In this document: positions 54,172 through 64,000 of the stretch, piece after piece | How the letters are laid out: each line of letters begins with the position of its first letter | How positions within the stretch are numbered: position 1 is the stretch's first letter | Origin: Montifringilla adamsi | Lineage: Eukaryota; Chordata; Aves; Passeriformes; Passeridae | Assembly: GCA_017590115.1 (NCBI GenBank) | Contig: JAGGNK010007071.1 | Location: forward strand, 187,154 to 251,153 | Direction: 5' to 3' | Length of the DNA: 64,000 bases | The notes under the pieces: generated by a model | Told to the model about the DNA's origin: nothing | Database searches by the model: none | What the model saw: only the letters and a program-made list of their open reading frames with translations | Program-made: the position numbers and the translations under genes

Positions 54172-57100
54172 AAAAAGAGCAGAAAAGAATCAATAGGGAT
54201 TCACAAATGCAGTCTAAGTGACCCTAAGTACTACAGTCAAGCCTTTCCAGAACTGATCAATGGGAAAAACATGAAAAATGCAGGAGCAAAAGACGCTTAC
54301 AGCATATTTTGAAATATCAAACCCATCCCAATTTTTTGACAGTGACTTTGACATCAGGAGAATTTTTAAAAGTGGAATAGGTCTTTTGGAGCATCATGCC
54401 CAGTCTCATCAGGACTTGATTTCTGGTTCCAGACCAGCCACTCCAGATACTGAAAAGGAGAAGTTTGTTTCAGCAGTGTTTAAAGGGTGAAGTCATTAAC
54501 ATCAGCCTTATGGCAAAAATATTTATTTCAGTGATTTAGCTTTGAAAGAATATTGGCATTTTCTGCTCTCTAGAAAGTCCAACTCAGTTTTAATACCAGC
54601 TTTAGGAATTAGTCTGCCAAGCCTTGTGCATCACATACAAACCTAAGGTACTGCATCAACTCAGAACTTCTCCAAGCTTCTGGCAACATTTGGGTGCCTT
54701 TGTGCGGGTAGCAAATAGCTTCTAAATTGTGAGATCTTCTCCCTCGAAAACACAAAGGAATAATCCAGTTGCCAGTACCTGAGTAACATGAAATAAATAA
54801 ATCTATTATGAATGCAGCAGAATGTGGCAACAGCAACAACAAAAAAAAATCTTTCTGGAGAAATGATACTTTATATTTCTGTGTTTATAACTTTCTTGGG
54901 CAGCGCACCACAGGTTTCATGATCTATTTTGTAACTTCTGGGGCATTTTGAAGGGACATCTGGTGCTTCTTCTAAGCCCATTCTCACATCCCAGCATTTT
55001 TGCAATAAACAATTCTTCTCTGATGTGTTTCCTTCACTGGTGTATTTCATCAGGAATTTCTGTGAGGTGGTGGATATGGAGCCAAGTAGTTTGCAGATCC
55101 CATTCCTGAAGTCAGAGCAAATGCTTTTTGCACAGGTAGGCTTGCACACATCATTTTGTCACAACTGTGGCTACTGCTCAGTGGAGCTGTTGAAGAGACT
55201 GAATGAAAATGGATCAATACGGATGTTTTTGCAGGAAATAAGCGAGACAGTAGGAACTGATGCTTTGAGAGTTGTTGCATCTTGTGCACATGATGCTAAA
55301 TGGGCTCTCAGGTCTTAACACACATTAAATTATTACTCATGATGGTATGTGCTTACAACAATGGTGACAGACTGAACTTCAGTTGTAGAGTTCATGAGCC
55401 TTCATGGATTATCTTTCAGCTTGATGTCATGCCTAAAATGATATTTCTGATTCAGTTCAGCCTAGGGTCAGATTTAGGATATCTGTATAAATTCACAATG
55501 ATAAATTGTGCTAGGTCTTCCTAGAACACTCTAGTTTTAAGTTGAAGAATCAGGAGTTAAGATGTATCTTTGTCTTGAAACAGAGTGATTTAATGGTCAA
55601 GATTTCTGTTGCAGATAGGCTTTTAGAAATGGTTGTTAGGTGCGTGGTTGCAATATTTTACTGAGAACACAGTCAATTTTTAAAGAGTTGTTTCACAGTT
55701 CAGGAAACCAAATGGGTGCTTATAATGGTGTGTAACTCTTACTTTTGAGTGACGTGCTTACAGAGCCCACAGGGATTAAGATCTGCATCACACTGCACAT
55801 CCTGTGAGTCCCAAGGATGGCTGTGGTCTCTATCAGCAGAGATTCTGGTTGTTTGCAGAGGGTCAGTGCAAAGAGCCCAGAAGATTAAAACATACTCCAA
55901 AACCTGCTGTGCATTTCTTTCTCTTATAATTTCCTTTATGACCTAAACACAAGAGCAGATGAGTGGAAGAAACCATGTAACAGGATGGGTTTAAAATGCA
56001 TTTCAATGATTTGTTAACTTTTCACAAATCTAGGGCATTATTAACTTTTTATGGCTCCAGAGTAATTCTTGATTGGCCTATGAAAAATATGCTGCAATAA
56101 GATTAAAGCAACTTAGAAATAATGATGCAGTTATTGCTGGAGTTGCTGTCAGTTTTCTCATGTGTTCAGTAGAGTGCACCCTATAACTTAAAGGATAGCT
56201 ACACTTGGTATTATAATGGCCAAATTTTTCCTGTGTTTCCTTCTCCCACCTATTGAATGCTGCATGTCTATCCCCAAAATCAATAATCTGTTGTTCATTT
56301 TGGAGTTTACGCTTTGCATACTTGATAGAAGCTCTAATAGTAGTGCTAATCCTGTATCAATACTTGTTACATACTTCACTAAAGCACAGAAATTTAGTGT
56401 GTGATTATGTGCAGATGTACAACATTATTGAATTAATATCACCTTTATTTAGTTTACAAGATATATAACAGACTGCTTGGTTTCTCAAAACTCTTTGTGA
56501 GTTGTGATGCTGCATGGAGAGAATAAGGTTAGAGAGGCTTTAAAATAGTTTGTGTTACTTTTTCACAGTGGAACTATTGATTGAGTTTCCATTTGATTTA
56601 CTGTAGTCTCAACACTGCATTTTTTGTAAAATTACTGCAAAAAGATCTGTAAATGTACTGCATAAATGTAGTCCAGTTTCTTATTCAAGCCTGACCAATG
56701 TAAGATTTCAGTTATAACAGAGTGAGTTAACTTTTCAAATAGATTGGTTAGCAGATTGTATTTTTGTGAGTTTTATAGTTGTGCTAATGTTTGACTTGTA
56801 GCTAGCTATGTCAATAGTCATCAAGGATCTTTATGATCTTATTTAAACCGGCCAAAACAAAAATCAGTTCAGCTCTGTTACAGTGATGGGGAACATACTG
56901 AAACTCTCAAACTGATCAAATTGTGGGAATAGAGGTAGTTGGTATATGGTATAAATGTGGTATCATGTGAATAAATACCAGCATTGGTTTAACTTGCTGA
57001 GTTTCCGGCTTTTTCATTCTTATTGAAAATATATTTCTGTAGAAGGAGTAAAGCAGTTTGGGACTTGGAAAAAACTCAAACTAGCTGTGTTTGGACAAGA

Positions 57101-57175
57101 AAAGCAGCCAGGGTCAACCAAGTGAATAATAAACTCAAGTCTTTACTCCTTTGAGTTAAAAAGAAAAGTTGTAGG

Positions 57176-57345
57176 CTTATAGAATGACTTCGGTCGGAAG
57201 GGTTCTCTGTGGGTGTCTGGGCATGATGCAGCTCAGAAAAGCAGCAGCTGGGTAGAGTTCCTTTGGGCCTTGTCCAGATGAGTTTTCTGATTTTCTTACA
57301 GGTAACCTGGTTAGTTTTTGAGTATCCTCATAGGAAAACACTTGT
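57176..57345 (-). mobile_element. CR1 LINE 3' fragment (antisense, decayed)
   Basis: The plus strand reads TTATAGAATGACTTCGGTCG, GAAGGGTTCTCTGTGGGTGT, CTCAGAAAAGCAGCAGCTGG and GGGCCTTGTCCAGATGAGTT. It follows CR1 in reverse complement (ATAGAATGGCTTGGGTTGGAAGGGACC.., CTCAGAGCAGGGTCAGCT.., GGGCC.TGTCCAG..GAGTTTTGA). It is more diverged than the intron 1 copies, and the inner border is approximate. Confidence 0.7.
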
Positions 57346-57570
57346 CCTAATATTCTTTCTAATGAAGTGATGCAACCTGGTGTGAAAGAAAAGGAATCTA
57401 GGCCCGATGGCAGAAAAAGAAGGGAGGATGCAACAAAAAAGAGAATGGGTAACAGAAAGCAATAAAGAAATTAAGCACATTAAAAAAATCTTCCTTTTTG
57501 ACTTTTGGAGGTGTGTACAGTTGGAATCCCATTTTGCCTGCCTAGTCCCATTTTCTTGCAGGAACTTCAC

Positions 57571-58122
57571 CTAGGTATTGGCATGCCCAGTATGAACATG
57601 CAGTTGTTTACCAGTAGTCAGCACGTAGATTTCCCTGTCCACATTCAATATTTTAGAAACCAAAATTTCGGAGAAAGATTCCTGTTCAAGCCTTGATACC
57701 TCACTCTGTTTTGTGAACACAATGGGCTGTATTCCGGTGCTGCCTTTTCCTAATATCCGCATTCTGAAGTGATTTCCACTGCACTCTTTTCCATACTGTC
57801 CGTATTCAGCTCCATATAAAAGCCATGTGTGTACCTTCGTGACTCCTGCTGCTGGGCCCTGGTTTAGTAATACTTGGTTTAGTAAGAAGGAGATTAAACT
57901 GCCCTCCTGTGTGTGGAGGCTTGTTAAATGAGCATCTAAAGGATCATCAGTAATGTTAAATCTGGGTTCAGACATGACTACTCTTGAATTATATCCAAAC
58001 CTTGTCATGAAAAATAGCCATAGCAAATAGCTTTGAATATTTCTCTTTGTTTTGACAGGGCTAAACATTGAAAAGAGAATGGTATCTTCAAGTGAAAGGG
58101 GAAAAAGTGAGCACCATAATGT
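57571..58122 (-). other. Open reading frame of unknown status (165 codons from ATG)
   Basis: The minus-strand frame is open from a TAA at about 58122 to a stop at 57571-57573; the first ATG is at 58068. Residues 9-25 are aromatic and hydrophobic (IQSYLLWLFFMTRF). The rest has mixed composition, including FNITDDPLDAHLTSLHTQEG and VHTWLLYGAEYGQYGKECSG. On the minus strand a pyrimidine-rich stretch ending in TTTAG lies at about 58049-58070, and CTGGTAAAC gives a possible donor near 57613. The interval between holds six CpGs, more than the neighbouring DNA. An in-frame 15-base tandem duplication (LLNQV then LLNQG) lies near residue 70. I recognise no family. It could be an exon of an antisense gene, a decayed insertion, or chance: one ORF this long is expected by chance in a window of this size. 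Confidence 0.25.
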
Positions 58123-61002
58123 TGTGGGATTTTATTAAAGTTTTCAAACTACAGGTCCTCTCTTCTTCCTTACCTTGCATTCAAAATTACATAGCAAAAT
58201 GATTACAAGTTCTGAAAAATGAAGCAGTCATTATTAATTTTTTAATATGACTGCTTGCCAGTGATAAAGAATTGTATTAAAGGATTGGCTCAGGCACAAC
58301 ATGACTTGCATGCAGCAGAGGAGATTCAAAATAGTAATTGTTTTTTTAAAAGCTTCCTGTTCAGCTGGGAAAATGTTGAAGGCAAATAAAATGGATTTCA
58401 TAATGCATTATACATATTAATAAGACTGTGAAGTAAAATGTCTTTGACTGTTTTCTGTTTAATTTAAAACATTGTCTCTATTTGATTTCTATGATTGGTC
58501 TAAGAGTCCTGCAATCTTGGTATTAACAGATAGTATTTTTGGCAGTAAGTGCTGCATTTATCAATGTCTAATGACTGTGAACCTGCACTACTCCATTAAA
58601 TAGCATGGATCTGGAAGCACACACAAATGTTATGAATTTTAATAAATGCTGCTCTGTGAATGACAAAGATTCAGAGCTCCAACCAGCTCCAAGGTTGTCA
58701 GCTCAGATGAAAAGCTTTTATACCTGGTAGAACAAGACAACAGGACAAGCAACTAAGGACGTGATAAGGTCAGTATTGTCAGAGTAAGGCTAGATTTGAT
58801 TTTCTCTCTCCTACACATGAATTCTACAGTGCCTTGGCTTTCACTGGGCACAGCAGTTCATCACAAAGATATTGGAGCACAAAATAACTAAATGCAAACA
58901 CATCAGGAATTTCCATAAGATAATACTGGAATTTAATTTTTTTAGGATAAATTTTGATCTATTATACTTGCTGAAACTCCAGTAGTAGATCTCATGTTGC
59001 CCAATTAGTTCACTTAGGAAAGAACTGACTATGCTGGATTTTTAAGATCTATTGTTGTGTGTTGTGTGTTAATACAAACCCCAAAAATATACTACATCTG
59101 TGCCTGCAAGGCATTGCCACCTTTAGGGCTTCTGCAAAATGTTGCAGACTAAAAGGAAAGTGAGGGAATTGCAGTTCTGGTTTGTACACGAAGGCTTTTG
59201 CTTCTCTACTTGTTGGAGAGGCCTCATCTGTCATCCTGGGAGCTTCATTGCTTGATGTGAGCAGGGAGAGCAAACTGAGCAGGCAGAGTTGCAGATTCTC
59301 TGCTTTGTGATTTAAGCCACATCAGCTGCTTGGATATGCTATCAGAAAAACACATGACATTTCAGAAGAAAGTAGCCTGGAAGCTTTGGAATAGAAAGAT
59401 ATCTCTCAGTAAATTCTTTTCTTTCCCCAAATTAAATTTGGGTTCCACCATGTTTCACTCCAGTAGGATTTAGGATAGGATGCAGAGCAGCATTAGCAAG
59501 CAGATCTCGGAAGCTCTGAAACACCAGCAGTACAAAATCACATTCCTTTCTGCATTTGGGTGCTGTAAGGGAGGGGCAGGACAGCAGGGAACCCCTATGT
59601 CTCTGTCTGTGCACTGAGGGGTCGTGGTACCTGCCAGACCTGCAACACAGAGGTCCTGCAGAGCATTCCCTGGGGTATTTTCCATTTGTCTGCTGTCCTG
59701 ACATGAAATAAAAGATGCAGCAAGGCTGCTTCTGGGCCTGTGCTGACCATTTTCTCATCACCTTCTCTGCACCTTTCTCAGTGACAATTACACTGTGATT
59801 TGTTTGTGTGCTAGTGCCACTGGAGATCTCTCTGTCTAAAGACATCAAAGTTCTCCACAGCTATTAAGAAAATATTCATTCTCGTTGTCCCCAGCCCAAG
59901 CAACACTTGCACCCAGGAGAGTGACATCCTTCACCAACAGAACTTGTGAGCCTTGTATTGGCAGCTGGGCTCTAAACATCTGTCATAACAGGAGTTAGCT
60001 AGAGAAGGGTATAAAACAGGACTGTTGTATCATGACTGTCTCTGCCATGGTGTTGCTACAACCTCTGGTCAAAGGGAGTGTCAGTCTGCTTGTTAATTTG
60101 TTACAGATTTTTTCCCCAGGTTTGGGGGTTTTTGTTGTTGTTGTTTTGGGGTTTCTTTAATAGAAAAAACCCTTGTAAATTGCTGGTACCCATAATTCCA
60201 ATGTCAGGGAGTTTTACAGCTTTCTTATGACATCTGTAATTTTATGTCAACCAATAGCTTCAGTAGTTCACATAAAAAGTAAAAGTAAAAACTACTGCAT
60301 CTGGCACTTGGAAAGTCTGGAGTCTTTCCCTGTTTGCCAGACACAGCAAATGACACAGCAGTATCTTCACTCTCCTCTGAGACTTTCTTGGTCTTCTGGG
60401 AACTCTTATCAGGGGAGTCCTGGAAACTCTTGGAGAAACATTAGGGTGCCAGTGAGGACAGCTAGATGAGCCCATGTCTGCTAGCAGCAGCCTCTAGTCA
60501 GCTCTGCCAGCTGCTCCTGATCCGAGGGGGCTCTGAGCTCGCAGATCTTGAGTCCAGAACAAGGAGACTCAAGTGAGACACTGGCACAGGTTGCCCAGAT
60601 CTGCTGCAGCGTCCAAACCCTGAACGTTCAACTGCATCAGGAGAACAGATGGAATCTCTGTTTACCAGGGTTGGAAAGTGGAAACTCCAGTGATGATGAA
60701 GGTCAGAAGCTAGTGGCTTCTGGCCCTTGGGGAGCGGGCCCCTGTTCCACATGCAGATCTGAAGCCATGAGAAGAGGTTCAGTGCCAAGGTAGCTCCCTG
60801 GATGAGAGCCCTGCACAGGGAAGTACCTGAACCAGCTGAACCTAAGCCACGTGGCAAGAGAAAACAGTGAGTGGTGGTGTTGAGTTATTCTCTACTTGTG
60901 GAGAGTGAAGGCCCCCATGAGTGATTTCCTTGGTACTGCTGGTGAGGAGGAAGGTCTGAAGAGGACTGGGTGGATCTGATGGGTCCACAGTTGAGATCAC
61001 AG
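58123..61002. other. Unannotated intron 2 DNA
   Basis: No recognised element to about 60480. From 60480 to 61000 the sequence is GC-richer, with ORFs on both strands of up to 119 codons. It may be an unrecognised repeat beside the CR1 cluster. A TTG/T-rich run is at 60125-60158. Confidence 0.4.
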
Positions 61003-61058
61003 ATCACAGAATAGCCTGAATTAGAAGGGACTCAGAAGGATCACCAAGGATCACCAGG
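61003..61058 (-). mobile_element. CR1 3'-terminal scrap (antisense)
   Basis: ATCACAGAATAGCCTGAATT, AGAAGGGACTCAGAAGGATC resembles the reverse complement of the CR1 subfamily end AATCACAGAATATCCTGAGT TGGAAGGGACCCACAAGGAT. The phrase GGATCACCA is duplicated. The next bases do not match CR1. Confidence 0.6.
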
Positions 61059-61916
61059 TTGTAAGTGAATGACCCATACCTGTGTTTGTCCAGCTGATGT
61101 CAGCAGCAGGATTTGGCTTCTATGTCCATGGGACCCTCTTTGAGGATCTGGACTGCTTAGAAGGCAATCAGCCTGACCAAATGGAGCAAAAGCAGCTTGC
61201 CAGCAGCCTGGCCAACCTGGAGAGGGGAGCTTAAATTAAGAGTGATGAGAATGGAAATAGTGACTAAGAATCACTTGAGGAAGTGAAGGAACAGGTTGGA
61301 AGGACCAGTAATGGATGAGGACTGAGCAAAGGACCCAGCGTGATGTGAACAGAAGGGGCACTAATCAAGAGAACGATGAAATGTAATCCCACCAAGCATA
61401 AACACATAAGGAAAGAAGTGCCAGGGAAAGTTCTCAATTCACTTTGGGGAAATCAGCACAATCAGACACTTCTCTGGCACACCACGTTTAATATCTTATG
61501 ACTCAGTCCATTCGTTCGCCATGAGACAACCAGATTCCATAAACACACACTCAGGATTCAGAATTATGAGTCTCAGTCAGCAGGTAAAATTTGTTTCCTA
61601 CTGAGTACCAACCTGAACCTCTGATTCCAATTACCATCCTCTCTCTTCTGCAGAAAAGGACAGATTTTTCAAGCAGTGGGAGGAATCTCTGCCTTGTTGG
61701 TGTTAGTGGGAGCCACCTGTCAGCAGCCTGTTCCCAGCACAAAGGGTTCACAAAGTAAATTCAGATTCATTGCTGGCATGGCAGGCAGGTTACCATTAAC
61801 AGGTTTTCTTTGTCCAGTTTAATGGCAGGTGTTCATTGTCCATCAATTGGCAGCTTATTTATTGGATTCAGTGCTTCATCTTGAGGCCTGCTTTCATGGC
61901 TGCTTAGTGTGGGCAT
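61059..61916. other. Unannotated DNA between CR1 fragments
   Basis: GC-moderate sequence without a recognised family. Position 61084-61230 has a short open frame (for example SAAGFGFYVHGTLFEDLDC) ending at TAA. It may be part of an older repeat, but I could not place it. Confidence 0.35.
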
Positions 61917-62816
61917 TTCTTCAGCATCTTCATAAGTGACTTAGACACAGGACTGAAAGGGACACTAAGCAAGATCACAGATTATACAAAACTGGGAGGA
62001 GCTGTTGACTCCCTTGAGAGCAGGGAGGGCCTGCAGAGGGACTCTCAGTGAATTGGAGAACTGGACAATGACCAACGATGTGGAGTTCAACAAGGGAAAA
62101 TGCTGGACTCTGCAGTGGGCATGGTACAGCCCTGGATGTATGGACAGACTGGGGAATGAAAAGGAACCTGGTGGTCCTGGTCGATGACAAGTTGAGTCAG
62201 CAATGTCCTGGCAGCCAGGAGGGACATTCCTGTCCTGGGGACACCAGGCCCAGCATGGCCAGCCAGGCAAGGGAGGGGATTGTCCTGCTCTACTGTCCAC
62301 TGGGATGGCACCGCCTCAAGTCTGGGGCAGATTGGGCACTACAGTATAAGAATGACATTAAAACTATTAGAGAGTGACCCAAGGAGGGGCAGTGAGGTTG
62401 GTGAAGCACCAGGAGGTGAAGCTGTATGAGGAGTGACTGAGGCCACTTTGTCTATTCAGCCTGGGGAAGACGAGACTGAAGGGAGACCTCCTTGCAGTCT
62501 GCAACTTCCTCGTGAGAGGAAGAGGAGGAGCAAACACTGATTTCTGCTCTGTTGTGTCCAGTAACCTGAGGGAATGACCAGAAGTTGTGTCAGGGAAGGT
62601 TTAGGCCGGATACTAGGAAAAGATTTTTCACCCTGAGAGTGTTTGGGCACTGGAACAGACTCCCCAGGGCAATGGTCACAGCCCCAGCCTGACAGAGCTC
62701 AAGAAGGGTTTGGACAGTGCTCTCAGGCAGAGGGTGTGATTCTTGGGGATGGTTCTGTGCAGATCATCTGAACTCAATGATCCTTGTGGCTCCCTTCCAA
62801 ATGAGCTTATTCTGTG
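61917..62816 (+). mobile_element. CR1 LINE 3' fragment with remnant of the reverse transcriptase region
   Basis: A 5'-truncated CR1 copy of about 900 bp. It starts in ORF2 with IFISDLDTGLK.TLSKITDYTKLGG. The RT active-site motif, FADD in the CR1 family, reads ITDY here, so the second catalytic Asp is lost. In-frame stops follow within about 30 codons. Downstream it keeps LVVLVDDKLSQQ-type sequence in a shifted frame. The 3' region then has TGTCTATTCAGCCTGGGGAA, CAACTTCCTCGTGAGAGGAA, GGGCACTGGAACAGACTCCC and AATGATCCTTGTGGCTCCCT, ending TTATTCTGTG. It is dead. Confidence 0.9.
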
Positions 62817-62944
62817 TTCACTCAAGACCAGGGCTGCACTCAACCTTTGACAACTCTCTAAGCCAGGAACAAGTGCATGGTCACACTCTGACATGTCTGT
62901 ACACTGAGGCGCATGCTGTGGGAAGGAAGTGAGAGGTATAGAGG
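62817..62944. other. Spacer between CR1 copies
   Basis: 128 bases without a recognised element. Confidence 0.4.
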
Positions 62945-63080
62945 TCTGAATGCTTTTGCGGGGCTATGATTTTGCTGGTGTCACAGTGACATGGAGAGAT
63001 AGCTCACACGAGTGGAGTGCCCTGGATGAACAGGCATTTTCAGGAAGGGCAGGCTGGGGCAGCAACAAGGGAGATTGCAT
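62945..63080 (+). mobile_element. CR1 LINE fragment, endonuclease region of ORF2
   Basis: The frame starting at 62950 reads GYDFAGVTVTWRDSSHEWSA and then FSGRAGWGS. It aligns with the avian CR1 ORF2 endonuclease stretch around TETWWDSSHDW and FRKDRLGRRGGG. The conserved E of TETW is replaced (TVTW) and the Gly run is broken, so it is inactive. It lies after the 3' end of the previous copy and belongs to a second insertion. Confidence 0.7.
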
Positions 63081-63179
63081 TCAGCAGGTCAGCAGGGATC
63101 ATCTCTTCTGCTCAATGCTGTTGGGATGCACCTGTGCTGGGTGCCCCAGTATGAGAGAGACTCCTCCCTGTGATACCCA

Positions 63180-63412
63180 GGGAAAGGATCGGAGGCAGTG
63201 GGCACAAACTACAACACAAAATGGCACTTAACATAATAAAACCTGTCATCCTTTAAGGGTGATGAAACTCCAGGGCAGATGATGTAAAGAACTTGTGGAG
63301 TCTCTGCCCTTGGAAGATGTGTTTAACACCCAACTAGATATGGACTTGGACTGCCTGCTCCAGATGACACAGCTACAAGCCTGAAGTCAATTGAAGTGAT
63401 GTCCAGAGGTGC
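63180..63412 (+). mobile_element. CR1 LINE 3' end, same strand
   Basis: GAGGCAGTGGGCACAAACTA, CAACACAAAATGGCACTTAA, GGGTGATGAAACTCCAGGGC, TTGTGGAGTCTCTGCCCTTG, ACACCCAACTAGATATGGAC and GATGTCCAGAGGTGCATGCC follow the CR1 3' region step for step. Together with the endonuclease piece at 62945 it could be one copy with most of ORF2 deleted. Confidence 0.8.
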
Positions 63413-63559
63413 ATGCCAGCAGGAGCAGTTCAGTCACAGTGTGGCACCTTCTTCGCAGTTGCTTGTAGCTGGTGGCTCCATTTAACTGTTTCTTGTTTGC
63501 CATGTCTCCTTGATGCTGAGATAACTGCTGTAGCACAAGTTATAAGGGAATCAGTATTT

Positions 63560-63645
63560 TATTTTTACAGATGAGGAAATGGAGGCACAGGGTGACTTAA
63601 CTACAGTTACTCCTTTGGTGCGGGTCAGGGTCTCAGTATCTACAT
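63560..63645 (-). mobile_element. MIR-like ancient SINE relic (antisense)
   Basis: TTTTACAGATGAGGAAATGGAGGCACAGGGTGACTTAACTACAG matches the reverse complement of the MIR core (ACAGATGAGGAAACTGAGGCACAGAGAGGTTAAGTGACTT) well over about 35 bases. This is the clearest of the four MIR-like relics. Confidence 0.5.
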
Positions 63646-64000
63646 ATGACCTTTTTTACCTTGACTTTTGCTTCAGTCTGAAGGTGTGACTTGTCGCAGA
63701 TTTACCTGAGAAACCCCAAGTATTTGTTGGTAGCTGCTATTTGAATACTTGCCTTTTCTCATCTTCATAAGTCTTTTCTTTCTTTAATGACCTTGAACTA
63801 TCATCAGAATTTTTTGTAGCAAAAGAAATTGTTTTTTCTCTTGGAACTAAACATTTATCAACTTATAACTCCATTGCACCAGCAAAATACCTTAAAATAT
63901 ATCTTAGTAATAATTAATTGCAGCACTCTGTAAAGCTGCTGGCTTTGAAACACAATTGCTCAGCCTTTTGTTTTCTTCCTTTCCTCAACAGGTAGCAGTG
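63646..64000. other. Unannotated intron 2 DNA
   Basis: AT-rich sequence with no recognised element. The window ends 9 bases after an acceptor-like TTTCCTCAACAG, which cannot be assessed without the next bases. Confidence 0.4.

Larger units (their letters stand above)
47271..57175. other. Unannotated intron 2 DNA
   Basis: No CR1, LTR or exon recognised. It holds a T22 run (48799-48820), short tandem duplications at 51.66-51.78 and 54.13 kb and a small hairpin at 49745-49770. Chance ORFs reach 155 codons (48635-49102, -; poly-Lys from the T run). Confidence 0.45.
47265..64000 (+). other. PLPPR1: PLPPR1 intron 2 (5' part)
   Basis: This follows the phase-0 donor. The next PLPPR1 exon should start with codons for LVIMAGT; I looked for that coding pattern to the end of the window and did not find it, so intron 2 is at least 16.7 kb. 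An acceptor-like TTTCCTCAACAG at 63980-63991 is followed by GTAGCAGTG, which does not fit. Confidence 0.75.

Noticed and set aside
54609..55318. Cluster of overlapping ORFs on both strands, one Cys-rich
   Set aside because: No consistent frame, splice borders or family match.
63980..64000. Acceptor-like TTTCCTCAACAG at the window end as the next PLPPR1 exon
   Set aside because: The following GTAGCAGTG does not encode the expected LVI.. start of the next exon.

Overview
The window looks like non-coding DNA from a bird genome. It is AT-rich, CpG-poor and dense in stop codons. It carries several CR1 LINE fragments of the avian type, one probable avian endogenous-retrovirus LTR, ancient MIR-like SINE relics, a small hAT-type transposon and a long TTTCC microsatellite. 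I see no bacterial or organellar genes, rRNA, tRNA or CRISPR array.

Only one gene is securely recognised. Positions 47157-47264 (+) form a 108-base exon with a polypyrimidine tract plus AG acceptor and a GAG|GTGAGT donor. It holds 45 bases of 5' UTR and the first 21 codons of PLPPR1 (LPPR1, PRG-3), a six-span neuronal membrane protein related to the lipid phosphate phosphatases. Bases 1-47156 are therefore most simply its 5' intron 1 (the non-coding first exon was not found and may lie upstream), and 47265-64000 is the start of intron 2. In birds the syntenic block of human 9q31 lies on chromosome Z, so Z linkage is likely (inference).

Layout: 1-13190 is intron with two antisense CR1 fragments (about 3.4 and 6.3 kb) and a MIR-like relic (8.3 kb). 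A (TTTCC)n microsatellite lies at 13.2 kb and a second MIR-like relic at 18.9 kb. Antisense CR1 fragments lie at 28.5-29.3, 31.2-31.6 and 31.9 kb. A 258-bp hAT-like element with terminal inverted repeats and degenerate 8-bp target duplications is at 34.6 kb, a MIR-like relic at 42.6 kb and a probable solo LTR at 43.1-43.3 kb. The PLPPR1 start-codon exon is at 47.2 kb. In intron 2 there is an antisense CR1 scrap at 57.2 kb, next to an unexplained 165-codon minus-strand ORF (57.6-58.1 kb). A CR1 cluster follows at 61.0-63.4 kb, with fragments in both orientations, one keeping part of the reverse transcriptase region and another part of the endonuclease region. A last MIR-like relic is at 63.6 kb.

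No unmistakable new system is present. The items most worth checking are the upstream ORF overlapping the PLPPR1 start codon, the 57.6-58.1 kb minus-strand ORF with exon-like borders, and the hAT element. All family assignments are from pattern memory, not database searches.
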